Source: Streptomyces rishiriensis (GTDB lineage Bacteria; Actinomycetota; Actinomycetes; Streptomycetales; Streptomycetaceae). Taken from it: DNA of 64,000 nucleotides. Both the position numbers and the translations under genes were made by a program. The notes under the pieces are model-generated. The model did no database searches, was not told the DNA's origin, and worked only from the letters and a program-made list of their open reading frames with translations. The stretch's first letter is position 1. Every line of letters starts with the position of its first letter. Location of the stretch: the NCBI RefSeq assembly GCF_030815485.1, contig NZ_JAUSWV010000002.1, positions 5,022,001 through 5,086,000 on the forward strand, given 5' to 3'. Below are positions 51,881 to 60,527 of this stretch, in pieces.

Positions 51881-52125
51881 GCGTCGCTCGTTTCGCTGGG
51901 CTTTCCGCCGGCCGGGACGTCCGTGCGCAGCCACGAGGGCAGCAGGGTCTGTACGGCGGGCAGGGCCATGACCCTGGTCACGCCGCCGGCGGCGGTGAGC
52001 GCCGCGGCGACCCAGGGCAGGGTGCCGGGAATGCCGGCGGCGTGGACGACCGCCGGAAGCAGGACGCACAGGCCGACAGCGGTCTGGAGGACGGTACGGA
52101 GGGTGCGCTTGGCGGCCTCTGACAT
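51877..52125 (-). CDS. Holin-like membrane protein
   Basis: 82 aa. MSEAAKRTLRTVLQTAVGLC, then two hydrophobic helices (AVGLCVLLPAVVHAAGI and LPWVAAALTAAGGVTRVMAL) and a short polar tail. This is the common small-holin plan in actinophages. It sits directly between an amidase endolysin gene and the coiled-coil membrane protein. A role in pore formation to release the endolysin is inferred. Confidence 0.78.
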   Translation of the reverse strand: MSEAAKRTLRTVLQTAVGLCVLLPAVVHAAGIPGTLPWVAAALTAAGGVTRVMALPAVQTLLPSWLRTDVPAGGKPSETSDA

Positions 52126-52141
52126 CGGGGGGCCTCGATTC

Positions 52142-53029
52142 TCAGGAGCTGTAGGGGACCTTGAGCGCCGCCCAGGACGTGGCGCCCGGCCAGCCGTCGG
52201 CGGCGGAACCGGTGTAACCGAGCTTGCGCTGCCACTTGGCGTAGGAGAGCCGGTCGGCCTCGGTCCACTGCGGGCCGGGCCCCGAGGCGTAGGCGGAACA
52301 GCCGACGGCGACCAGGCGCCTGCCCAGCGCGGTGACGATCGCCGACTTCGGGTTCTTCCGGAACCAGGCGGCGCCGGGGAAGGGCTGGTACCGCGGCTCG
52401 CTCGTGCCGGCGCCCGTACCGGTGCCCGGGGTGGTGGGCTTGCCCAGCCGGGCGGTGACCCTGGTGCGGAAGTCGGTCATCGCGAAGCCGCGCGGGTCGA
52501 TCTTCTTGTTCGTCCACTCCTTGTGGCCGATCACGGAGGCGGCCGACCAGCCGTGGGCCCGGCACAGCGCGGCGGAGGCGCGGACCATGGCCTCCAGCTG
52601 GACCGCCGGCCAGGGGTCCTTGCCGTCGCCGAGGTTGACGCACTCGAAGCCGTAGAAGTGGACGTTGCCGTCCGTGTCGTTCTCGTCGGGCGCGGGCAGT
52701 GCCTTCTCGGCGATGACGGCGCGCAGGACGTCACCGTCGCCGCTTCCCGCGTGGTTGGCGCGACCGTTGCCGACGAGGTGGACCGTGCCGTCCTTGGCGA
52801 TCACGCCGTGGCAGAGCGGGCCGGGCAGGGCGGAGTGGCCGTCGAAGCACATACTGACGCTGTTGCTGGTGCCGGAGGTGACGGTGTGGTGGATGACCAC
52901 GCCGTTGACCGGTCCCCAACTTCCCTTGTGGTTACGGTTGTTGGTGCGCCAGCCGGAATGCTCGACGACGCTGACGCCCTCGGCCCGCAGTGCGGACACG
53001 AGGGCGTCGGCCGAGAGGGGGTTGGCCAT
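52142..53029 (-). CDS. N-acetylmuramoyl-L-alanine amidase endolysin
   Basis: 295 aa from ATG 53029. Amidase_2 domain (about 25-185) with the zinc His in VVIHHTVT (His47/48), HAGSGDGD, and VIGHKEWTNKKIDPRG (His169, Lys175). After a Gly/Thr linker the C-terminal ~85 residues (WFRKNPKSAIVTALGRRLVA ... WQRKLGYTGSAADGWPG) resemble a peptidoglycan-binding domain. No signal peptide, so it depends on the adjacent holin. It cleaves the amide bond between MurNAc and the stem peptide. Confidence 0.9.
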   Translation of the reverse strand: MANPLSADALVSALRAEGVSVVEHSGWRTNNRNHKGSWGPVNGVVIHHTVTSGTSNSVSMCFDGHSALPGPLCHGVIAKDGTVHLVGNGRANHAGSGDGDVLRAVIAEKALPAPDENDTDGNVHFYGFECVNLGDGKDPWPAVQLEAMVRASAALCRAHGWSAASVIGHKEWTNKKIDPRGFAMTDFRTRVTARLGKPTTPGTGTGAGTSEPRYQPFPGAAWFRKNPKSAIVTALGRRLVAVGCSAYASGPGPQWTEADRLSYAKWQRKLGYTGSAADGWPGATSWAALKVPYSS

Positions 53030-53140
53030 GGTGGTGCCTTCCGAGGAGGGTGCGGGCATGAGAAAACCCCGGCCGGCGGGGGAGCGGCTCGGGGTGGCGG
53101 GGGTGGCGGCGAGGGCCGTTCTTCTGTCGGTGCGGTGCCC

Positions 53141-53680
53141 TCAGACCATGGCGGGGTCGTCGGCGCCGGTGCCGGTGGTGGCCGCGGTGAGGGTGCCGGT
53201 TTCGGTGGCTGCCTCGGCGGCCGGGTCGGCGGCGGTCTCGGGATCGGCCTCGGTGGCCGGGTCCGGTTCGGTCGCGGGGTCCGGAGTGGTGCCGTCGCCG
53301 TCACCGTTCTCGGCGCCGTCGTCCGGCTGCCACCGGGCGCAGAGGGCGACGTACGCCGCCGCGTTCGTCGCGAAGTCGGTCAGGGCCGCGGCGACCGCTT
53401 GCCGGACGGCCGTCGGGTCGGGGACGACGGGGTCCGCGCCGACGGGCATGACCGTGATGCGGCCGGTGCCGCGCAGGACCGCGCCGCCCTCCCCGGTCTC
53501 GGTGAACTGGGCGGTGACGTTGACCGGCGAGTAGGTCCCGCTGATCGAGTCGGGGCCGATGACCGAGCTGAGGCTGGTGTCGGAGACGTTGACGTGGATC
53601 GTGTGGCCGCTCTCGGTGAGGGTGGCCCGGCCCGCGTAGTCGATCACGAGGCCCCAGGGCTGGGTGGGGTCGATGTCCAT
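53141..53680 (-). CDS. Hypothetical tail-locus protein with acidic repeat tail
   Basis: 179 aa from ATG 53680. Residues 1-90 look like a beta-rich domain (GLVIDYAGRATLTESGHTIH; GTYSPVNVTAQFTETGEGGA), followed by a helical segment with VRQAVAAALTDFATNAAAYV and a disordered tail with DPATE-type repeats. Similar proteins are found near fibres in actinophages as I recall; no domain identified with confidence. Confidence 0.7.
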   Translation of the reverse strand: MDIDPTQPWGLVIDYAGRATLTESGHTIHVNVSDTSLSSVIGPDSISGTYSPVNVTAQFTETGEGGAVLRGTGRITVMPVGADPVVPDPTAVRQAVAAALTDFATNAAAYVALCARWQPDDGAENGDGDGTTPDPATEPDPATEADPETAADPAAEAATETGTLTAATTGTGADDPAMV

Positions 53681-53709
53681 GGACGCGCTGCCTTTCTGTG
53701 GTGTCGGGG

Positions 53710-54450
53710 TCAGGTCTGGCGGCCGTGCATGAGGACCGGGGTGGCGTAGACGGTGCCGGAGGCGCTGGTGACGATCGCCTGGACCTCCACCTTGAGCGTG
53801 GTGGTGTACACGGTGGAGAAGGTGGTGCTGATCAGGTCCGTGTAGTCGAATTCGGTGCCCGCGGCGACCGTGGGGCCCCACTGGGCGCTGTTCACCAGCA
53901 CCCGGACCTGGCCGGCGGCGCCGGAACTGGCCGCGGTGTTCAGCCGCAGGCGCATCTTCGGCTGCCAGACCGGGTTGTACGACATCGCGATCGTCGCCCA
54001 GGCCGTGGAGGTGGTCTGCGGCCAGCGCGTCTGCGCCGCATCCTGCGGGGGCAGCATGGCCAGCCAGGGCCGGGCCAGCCCGCCGCTGTTGACGTCGTCG
54101 GAGAAGATCTCCCGGTTGCCGCTGTCGTAGATCCGCAGCGGCTGGAGCGAGTTCGCGCTGCCGTCCCCGTTGAACAGGGTCATGGCGAGGCTGCCGGTCT
54201 GGCGGTGGATCTCCAGGCCGTACTCGGCGTCCTTCCAGGAGCCGACCCGGAACATCGTGTCGGTGCTGCCGGGCCGCTGGACCAGCAGGGTGCCGCCGTC
54301 GGTGACCTTCAGGGTGCCGTCCTTGATCTCCACCTCGCCGCCGGTGATCGTGTTGAGGGCGGGGCGGGTGTTGACGGCGGTGGACAGCTGCTGGATGCGG
54401 CGTTCCATCTGGGTGAGCCGGTCGATGATGTCTTCGGGGAGCTGGGGCAT
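53710..54450 (-). CDS. Fibre/tip-like tail protein with N-terminal coiled coil
   Basis: 246 aa from ATG 54450 (GGAGG 4 bases upstream). A short coiled coil (DIIDRLTQMERRIQQLSTAV), then an Ala/Thr/Gly-rich beta region GGEVEIKDGTLKVTDGGTLL typical of trimeric phage tip proteins, and a C-terminal beta domain (VWQPKMRLRLNTAASSGAAG). One base overlaps the preceding gene (TGATG). Likely a structural tail-tip or fibre component. Confidence 0.78.
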   Translation of the reverse strand: MPQLPEDIIDRLTQMERRIQQLSTAVNTRPALNTITGGEVEIKDGTLKVTDGGTLLVQRPGSTDTMFRVGSWKDAEYGLEIHRQTGSLAMTLFNGDGSANSLQPLRIYDSGNREIFSDDVNSGGLARPWLAMLPPQDAAQTRWPQTTSTAWATIAMSYNPVWQPKMRLRLNTAASSGAAGQVRVLVNSAQWGPTVAAGTEFDYTDLISTTFSTVYTTTLKVEVQAIVTSASGTVYATPVLMHGRQT

Positions 54451-55592
54451 CAGGCCTCCTCCAGGTAGAGCTCGGCGGTGTCGGGGCGGCCGCGCTGGGC
54501 CGGGCTGACCTTGACGCCGATGATCCGGTAGCGGGCGTCCAGGCCCTCGGTCCACCACTCGTCGGCGATCCGGAGCCGGACGGTGCGGCCCAGCAGCGCG
54601 GACGGCACCAGGTCGTCGAGGCGGACGCTGATCTCGGGGATCACCACGGCGCCGGTGCCCTCGGCGAGCTCGGCGTTGGCCAGGGACCGCAGGATCGTCG
54701 TGCTCGCGATGTCGTTGTGGTCCGAGGCGAGGTCGATCCGCGGGTAGCCGACCTCGATCAGGGCTCGGCCGTCGGGGATGTCGGCGTCGGCGAACAGCGG
54801 GCGGGACTCGACGGCCTGGTTGGTGTTGTCCGTGGCGCCGCGGGCCCGGGCGGTGGTGCCGCCGCGGGTGGCGTCGCGCGGGAAGGTGTACGACAGGATC
54901 GTGCCGGGCCGGTCCATGACCAGGTCGGTGCTGCCGGTGGTGATCTTCGGGCTGCCCAGCCGCAACCGGCGCACCCGGGTGCCGGTGACCGGGTCGCGGT
55001 AGACGGCGATGTAGTGCTCGAAGCCGTTCTCCAGGGCGGCCAGGGCGTCGATCGCCTCCAGATAGACGGTCTCGTCGCCGTCGCGGTACGACACCGCGCG
55101 CGACCGCCCCGAGGTCTCGGTCCCGTACGTGACGCCGATGTCGCCGCCGGTCGGGGCGGGCGGCGTGCCGTCGTCGACGAGCTCGCCGGTCTGGAGGTGC
55201 CGCCACAGGCGCCGTGCCACCTCCAGCTGGTCGTCGCTCCCGGAGAACGTGAGGTCCTGGCGGATACGGCGGCGGCCCGCGTACGACTCGAAGGTGGCCG
55301 CCTGGATGCCGAGGGTGAGCACGCCCCGGTCGTCGCTCTGGAGGGTGGACGTCCAGATGATGCCGCCCCACCACAGGTCGTTGCCGCGCTGGAGGTAGAC
55401 GGAGGTGCGGCCCTCCTCGATGCGGCGGACGCGCGCGGCCATCTCCGCGTTGGGGACGGGCACGGTGCCGGAGAGGGATCCGGCCCTGCCGATGTAGTCG
55501 TCGACGGTGACGTCCCGCAGGGGCAGGATGTCGATGGTGTCGTCGGTGCGCAGATCGCAGAAGATCGCGCGGTAGGGGGTGGTCGTGGTCAT
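54450..55592 (-). CDS. Minor tail protein (ReqiPepy6 Gp37-like)
   Basis: 380 aa from ATG 55592. MTTTTPYRAIFCDLRTDDTI ... LPLRDVTVDDYIGRAGSLSG and later AGRRRIRQDLTFSGSDDQLEV are typical of the Gp37-like tail hub proteins of actinophages, related to the tail-associated/hub fold that closes the tail tube. Ends GRPDTAELYLEEA. Assigned by recognition of the family pattern. Confidence 0.82.
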   Translation of the reverse strand: MTTTTPYRAIFCDLRTDDTIDILPLRDVTVDDYIGRAGSLSGTVPVPNAEMAARVRRIEEGRTSVYLQRGNDLWWGGIIWTSTLQSDDRGVLTLGIQAATFESYAGRRRIRQDLTFSGSDDQLEVARRLWRHLQTGELVDDGTPPAPTGGDIGVTYGTETSGRSRAVSYRDGDETVYLEAIDALAALENGFEHYIAVYRDPVTGTRVRRLRLGSPKITTGSTDLVMDRPGTILSYTFPRDATRGGTTARARGATDNTNQAVESRPLFADADIPDGRALIEVGYPRIDLASDHNDIASTTILRSLANAELAEGTGAVVIPEISVRLDDLVPSALLGRTVRLRIADEWWTEGLDARYRIIGVKVSPAQRGRPDTAELYLEEA

Positions 55593-55629
55593 ACGGCGGT
55601 CAGCTCCCAGGGCCGGTGTCGGTCGGCGC

Positions 55630-56652
55630 TCACAGCACGAAGCAGGCGGAGAAGCGCAGGACGTTGCCCACCGCGATGACACCGCTGGTCGACCAGCTGA
55701 CGAGCTGGACCGAGCCGTCGGCGGCGATCCGGACGGCGCCGTCGGCGTATCCGTCGCTGGCGCAGGCGTAGGTCTCGATGACGGGACGCCAGCCGGCGGG
55801 CAGGGCGCACATCAGCTCGTCGGCGACGTTGCCCGGACTGGTGGTGCCGGCGGCCGTCGCGGTGAGGGCGCTGGTGGTGCGGGTGAGGCCGACGGAGAAC
55901 GAGCACACACCGCGGGTGCGGCGGGCGCCGAACCACGACAGGGACCAGTTGCCCTGGGCGGTGAGGCCGGCCGTGGTCGTCTCCACGACGAGCGGCGGCT
56001 GGTAGTCGGCCCAGGCGGTGCCGGACCAGCGCTGGAACACGCCGTTCAGGTCGCGGTACTGGCCGGGGTACGCGCCGTTGGAGGCGTCGGTGGTCACCGG
56101 GAGGATGCCGCCGACACCGACCGTGGCGGTGCGGCGGCCGACCAGCGCCGTGGCCCAGGCGATGCCGCCGGTGCCCGCGCTCGCCTTGGCCGGGACGGTG
56201 ACCTCGTACAGCGCAAGCGACAGGCCGGGCGCCGCCGGTACCGCCGGGGCGGCGGCCGGGATGCCCGGGACGATCTCGACGACGGCCTCGCTGCGGCCGG
56301 AGCCGTCGTAGGCGTCGTCGTAGATCCGCAGGACGAGCAGGTCCACGCGCTGGTACTGGGCGTCGCCGTCCGCGAACGTCACGGGCAGGTACTCGGTGCT
56401 GGCGACCGGGTAGGCGCCCCTGGCGTCGGTGCTCTGGAGCACGGCACGGCCGGGGCTGACCGTGGCGGACATGCTGTTCGCCGTGCCGCTGAGCGTGAAG
56501 CCGGAGATGCGGTAGGCGCCGTCGGAGGAGCCCGGCAGGACACCGGAGCGGGTGGCGACGGGCGAGGTGGGGGTCAGGGCGCCGAGCGAGACGAGTCGGG
56601 TGTCCTCGCGGGACTGGCTGTCGGGGGAGAGCCATCCGGAGCGCACGGGCAT
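55630..56652 (-). CDS. Modular fibre-like protein 4 (1 central repeat)
   Basis: 340 aa. N-terminal ~190 residues shared by four tandem paralogues: MPVRSGWLSPDSQSREDTRL, VDLLVLRIYDDAYDGSGRSE. One central repeat (GQYRDLNGVFQRWSGTAW, then ADYQPP), followed by a unique C-terminal domain (SWFGARRTRGVCSFSVGLTR ... LRFSACFVL). The shared N-terminus probably docks to the tail; the unique end would contact the target surface (inference). Confidence 0.83.
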   Translation of the reverse strand: MPVRSGWLSPDSQSREDTRLVSLGALTPTSPVATRSGVLPGSSDGAYRISGFTLSGTANSMSATVSPGRAVLQSTDARGAYPVASTEYLPVTFADGDAQYQRVDLLVLRIYDDAYDGSGRSEAVVEIVPGIPAAAPAVPAAPGLSLALYEVTVPAKASAGTGGIAWATALVGRRTATVGVGGILPVTTDASNGAYPGQYRDLNGVFQRWSGTAWADYQPPLVVETTTAGLTAQGNWSLSWFGARRTRGVCSFSVGLTRTTSALTATAAGTTSPGNVADELMCALPAGWRPVIETYACASDGYADGAVRIAADGSVQLVSWSTSGVIAVGNVLRFSACFVL

Positions 56653-56695
56653 GGTCGACTCCTTTCGGGGAGACGTGCGGGAGCGGGCCGCCGGT

Positions 56696-57883
56696 TCAGG
56701 CGATCGGGTCGACGCGCAGGAAGATGGTGTCGAACGCGCAGGTGAAGGTCGCGTTGCTCGACCGGTGCATCGCGGTGACGGTGTAGGTCGAGCCGGCGGT
56801 GAGGGAGGCCAGGCGCAGCTGGGTCGACGTCGACTTGGACACGGCGCCCGAGCCGGACGCGGCCCGCTCGTCGTCCGCCGCCCAGATCACCGTGGAGCCC
56901 AGCGTGACCTGCGGCGACATGTGCGCCTGCGCGGTCTCGCCGCCGGAGGACATCCGGGCGCCCAGGCTGATGATCACGGCGCCGGACGGCGGAGCGGTGA
57001 AGTTGAGCGTGAGCGCCGTGACGGCCGTGGAGGCCAGGGCGGCCGTGTACGTCGTCGAGGCGGTGGTCCCGGCGTCCAGTGACTGCGCGAAGACGGGCCC
57101 CGGCACGGCCGGCTGCCAGGCGCTGCCGTTCCAGCGCTGGAGCTGGCCGAGCGTGGAGTCGCGGTACTGGCCGACATAGCCGCCCGTGGTCAGCACCCCG
57201 GCCGGGACGAGCCCGCCGACGCCCTTCGGGTAGGACACCCAGGCCGTGGAACTCCAGCGCTGGAGCGTGTCGTTGACGTCCCGGTAGTGGCCGGGGTAAC
57301 CGCCGGGAGCGGTGTCGTCGGAGCGGGTCGGCAGGATGCCGCCGAGCGGGACGGTGGTGGGGCGCAGATCGACGCGGGCGCTGTCCCAGTCGATACCGCC
57401 GCTGCCGGCGCCGGCGTTCTTGGCCACGGCGACGGTGAACAGGACGAGGGAGGCGTCCGGGGCGGCGGGGGCCACCGGGGTGGCGGCCGCGGCGCCCTTG
57501 ACGATCTCGACGACGGCCTCGGTACGGCCGGACCCGTCGTAGTCGTCGTCGTAGATCCGCAGGACGACGAGGTCGACGCGGCCGAACTGGGAGTCGCCGG
57601 CGTCGAAGGTGAGCGGGACCGGTTCGGTGACGGCGACCGGATAGGCGCCGCGGGCGACGGACGTCTGGACGACGGCCCGGCCCACCCCCACGGTGGCGGT
57701 CATGCCGCCGGTGGTGCCGTTCAGCCAGAGTCCGGTGACCCGGTACAGGCCGTTCTCGGAGCCGGGCAGGACACCCGAGCGGCCCTTGATGTCGCTGACC
57801 GGGGCGACCGCCCCGATCTGGGTGACCCGGGTGTCCTCCCGGGTCTGGCCGTCGGGCGACAGCCAGGCGGAACGTACGGCCAT
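56696..57883 (-). CDS. Modular fibre-like protein 3 (2 central repeats)
   Basis: 395 aa from ATG 57883. Shared N-terminal domain (SAWLSPDGQTREDTRVTQIG; VLPGSENGLYRVTGLWLNG). Two central repeats (GHYRDVNDTLQRWSSTAW; GQYRDSTLGQLQRWNGSAW). Unique C-terminal domain with TALTLNFTAPPSGAVIISLG and STQLRLASLTAGSTYTVTAM, a beta-sandwich-like sequence. The longer open frame to 59119 is a shadow through the next paralogue. Confidence 0.83.
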   Translation of the reverse strand: MAVRSAWLSPDGQTREDTRVTQIGAVAPVSDIKGRSGVLPGSENGLYRVTGLWLNGTTGGMTATVGVGRAVVQTSVARGAYPVAVTEPVPLTFDAGDSQFGRVDLVVLRIYDDDYDGSGRTEAVVEIVKGAAAATPVAPAAPDASLVLFTVAVAKNAGAGSGGIDWDSARVDLRPTTVPLGGILPTRSDDTAPGGYPGHYRDVNDTLQRWSSTAWVSYPKGVGGLVPAGVLTTGGYVGQYRDSTLGQLQRWNGSAWQPAVPGPVFAQSLDAGTTASTTYTAALASTAVTALTLNFTAPPSGAVIISLGARMSSGGETAQAHMSPQVTLGSTVIWAADDERAASGSGAVSKSTSTQLRLASLTAGSTYTVTAMHRSSNATFTCAFDTIFLRVDPIA

Positions 57884-57921
57884 GATGGTTCCCTTCGTCA
57901 GGTGGCCGGGCAGAGGGCCGG

Positions 57922-59136
57922 CTAGGACGCCGACTCGTAGGTGCCGTGGAGGGAGAGGATGTCGTTGACGGCCCAGGTGAAGGGGGCCGACTTGTCCCAC
58001 GGGCTGGTGCCGGTCCTGAGCGTGTCGCGCAGCGAGCGGACGACCCCGCCGTTGGCCACCGCGAGGAGCCCGCTGCCCTGGTACATGAGGACCGCGGAGT
58101 CGTCGAAGGCCTCCGCGTTCAGCACGCGGCCGTCCAGCTTCCAGGCGGTGGAGACCGGCGTGGCCGGCAGCGAGAAGCTCCAGTCGCCGTTGGCGTCCTG
58201 GGCGGACAGGTTGGTCGTCGAACCGATCTTGAGGTAGATCCGGAAGGTGACGACGGTGCCCGTCTTCACGTACGCCCCGGCCAGCGTGCCGTTCCCGATC
58301 GTGGGCGCCGTGCCGGTGTCGCAGCGCCAGACCGGCGTGTAGTTCGTCCAGGTCGGGACCGGCTGGTAGGTCACCCAGGCGGTGCCGTTCCAGCGCTGGA
58401 GCCCGGCGGGGCTGTCGCGGTACTGGCCGGTGTAACTGGCCGTGCCGACCGCGCCGGACGGGGCGATGCCGCCCAGGGCGCTGGGGTAGGACACCCAGGC
58501 GGAGCCGTCCCAGCGCTGGAGAGCGCCGCCGGAGTCGCGGTACTGGCCGGGGTAGGCGCCGTTGCCGGTGTCGCCGTAGACGGGCAGGATGCCGCCGACC
58601 GCGACGGTGGGCGTGCGCAGGTCGCTCACATCGGTGCTCCAGTTGATCCCGCCCTTGCCGGCGCTGATGCCGGCCCGGACGGCGACCTGGTAGACCGGCA
58701 GCGCGATCCCCGGGAGCGCGGGCACGACGGGGGTGGCCGACGGAGTTCCCCGGACGATCTCCACGGCGGCCTTGGTGAAGCCGGAGTCGTCGTACAGATC
58801 GTCGTAGACGCGCAGCACGACGACGTCGATCCGGCCGTAGGAGGCGTCGCCGTCGGCGAACGTGAGGGTGATCGGCTCGGCCAGGGTGACCGGGTAGGCG
58901 CCCTGGTTGCTGTCGGCCTGGACGACGGCCCGGCCCTCGTGGACGGTGGCGGTCATGGTGCCCGCGCGGCCCTCCAGCCAGAAGCCCGAGAGGCGGTACT
59001 GGCCGTCGTAGGAGCCGGGCAGGATGCCGGAGCGGACGTCCAGCGGGTTGGCCGGGGTGGTCGCGCCGAGCTGGGTCAGGCGGGTGTCCTCGCGGGTCTG
59101 GCCGGTCTCGGCCACCCATGAGCTGCGCAGGTTCAT
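57922..59136 (-). CDS. Modular fibre-like protein 2 (2 central repeats)
   Basis: 404 aa. MNLRSSWVAETGQTREDTRL and RSGILPGSYDGQYRLSGFWL in the shared N-terminal domain. Central repeats GQYRDSGGALQRWDGSAW and GQYRDSPAGLQRWNGTAW. Unique C-terminal domain (WTNYTPVWRCDTGTAPTIGN; WSFSLPATPVSTAWKLDGRV) similar in style to phage beta-sandwich receptor-binding tips. Ends LHGTYESAS. Confidence 0.84.
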   Translation of the reverse strand: MNLRSSWVAETGQTREDTRLTQLGATTPANPLDVRSGILPGSYDGQYRLSGFWLEGRAGTMTATVHEGRAVVQADSNQGAYPVTLAEPITLTFADGDASYGRIDVVVLRVYDDLYDDSGFTKAAVEIVRGTPSATPVVPALPGIALPVYQVAVRAGISAGKGGINWSTDVSDLRTPTVAVGGILPVYGDTGNGAYPGQYRDSGGALQRWDGSAWVSYPSALGGIAPSGAVGTASYTGQYRDSPAGLQRWNGTAWVTYQPVPTWTNYTPVWRCDTGTAPTIGNGTLAGAYVKTGTVVTFRIYLKIGSTTNLSAQDANGDWSFSLPATPVSTAWKLDGRVLNAEAFDDSAVLMYQGSGLLAVANGGVVRSLRDTLRTGTSPWDKSAPFTWAVNDILSLHGTYESAS

Positions 59137-59206
59137 CTGCTGGTCTCCTGTGGTCGTCGGAGGCGAACTCCGGGGTGCGAAGGGTGTGAGGGTCCGTCAG
59201 GACGCG

Positions 59207-60523
59207 TCAGGACTTGAGCCATTCGGCGGCGAAGTTGGTGTAGTAGCCGGAGCCGCCGAGGGTGATGATGGTCGAGCCGGAGTTCTGGAGCCCGTAGAGC
59301 GCGAGCTTGTCGCCGACGGCGCACCTGATCAGGGCGGTGCCGCCGACCGAGGTCGCGCCGGGGCCCGCGCCGACCAGCCAGGTGGCGCGCGCGACGCCGT
59401 TGCCGTTGAGGTAGACGCGCCCGCCGCGCGAGCCCGTGGAGGGCTGCATGAGCCAGGTGACGGACCCCGACACCCGCCACCAGCCGGCCCTCGGCACCGT
59501 GTAGGTGTTGGATCCCGACCAGGCGCCCGCGTCGTCGACGTCGGTGCCCTGCAGGGTCATCTGCGTCCACGTGTTGTGGACCACGGACTGCTCGCTGGTC
59601 TGCGAGACGCTGAGCAGGAGGGTGGTGCGGCCCTCCGCGTAGCTCCAGGCCGAGCCGTTCCAGCGCTGGAGGAGACCGGCGGAGTCCTCGCGGTACTGGC
59701 CGGGGTAACCGCCGGTGGCGACGGCGCCGGAGGGGGCGATGCCGCCGACGGACTTCGGATACGCCACCCAGGCCGAGCCGTTCCATCGCTGGAGCGGACC
59801 GGTGGGGTCCTCCTGGTACTGGCCCGCGTAGCTGCCGGCGGTGAGGGTGCCGGCCGGCGGGATGCCGCCGACGCCCTTGGGGTACGCGACCCAGGCGGTG
59901 CCGTCCCAGCGCTCCAGGACGCCGGCGTTGTCCCGGTACTGGCCGGCGTACGCGCCGCTGAAGCCGGCGGAGGGCACGATGCCGCCCAGGGCGACCGTGG
60001 CGTAGCGCAGGTTGGCGACGGCGGAGTCCCAGGCCAGTCCGCCGGAGCCGGCCGACGCCCCGGCGGGCACCAGGATCCGGTACAGCGGCAGGGTGCTGCC
60101 GTCGGGGCCGACCGGCTGCTGGGGCGTGGCCGCGGGGGTGCCCTTGACCAGGCGGACGCGTGCCACGGTGTCCGCGGTGCCGTCGTAGGCGCTGTCCTGG
60201 ACGACGAGTTCGACCAGGTCGATCCGCTGGTGTGTGGGGTCGCCGTCCTCGACGGTCAGGCTCTCGGGTTCGGTCACCGCCACGGGGTAGACGCCCTGGC
60301 CGGTCCGGCCGCCCTGCACGAAGGCGCGGCCGGTGCCGACCGTGCAGGTCATGCCCCCGGGGGCGCCGGTGAGCGCGAAGCCGCCGGGGACGATACCGCC
60401 GCGGGCCTTGAGCGGGATGTTCTCCGCGACCAGGGCGTTCGGGGTGAGCAGTCCGGACAGGGTGACCCGGGTGTCCTCCCGGGTCTGGCCGGTCTCGGTG
60501 AGCCAGGCGGCTCGTACGGTCAT
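59207..60523 (-). CDS. Modular fibre-like protein 1 (3 central repeats)
   Basis: 438 aa. First of the array, 4 bases after the distal tail gene. Its shared domain is the most divergent (VRAAWLTETGQTREDTRVTL; ARGGIVPGGFALTGAPGG). Three central repeats (GQYRDNAGVLERWDGTAW; GQYQEDPTGPLQRWNGSAW; GQYREDSAGLLQRWNGSAW) and a unique C-terminal beta domain (WTQMTLQGTDVDDAGAWSGS; GWWRVSGSVTWLMQPSTGSR). Confidence 0.85.
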   Translation of the reverse strand: MTVRAAWLTETGQTREDTRVTLSGLLTPNALVAENIPLKARGGIVPGGFALTGAPGGMTCTVGTGRAFVQGGRTGQGVYPVAVTEPESLTVEDGDPTHQRIDLVELVVQDSAYDGTADTVARVRLVKGTPAATPQQPVGPDGSTLPLYRILVPAGASAGSGGLAWDSAVANLRYATVALGGIVPSAGFSGAYAGQYRDNAGVLERWDGTAWVAYPKGVGGIPPAGTLTAGSYAGQYQEDPTGPLQRWNGSAWVAYPKSVGGIAPSGAVATGGYPGQYREDSAGLLQRWNGSAWSYAEGRTTLLLSVSQTSEQSVVHNTWTQMTLQGTDVDDAGAWSGSNTYTVPRAGWWRVSGSVTWLMQPSTGSRGGRVYLNGNGVARATWLVGAGPGATSVGGTALIRCAVGDKLALYGLQNSGSTIITLGGSGYYTNFAAEWLKS

Positions 60524-60527
60524 GGGG

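Noticed and set aside
56696-59119. Single 807-codon frame across two fibre genes
   Set aside because: The upstream part is out of frame with the true paralogue at 57922-59136; only the part from ATG 57883 is a gene.
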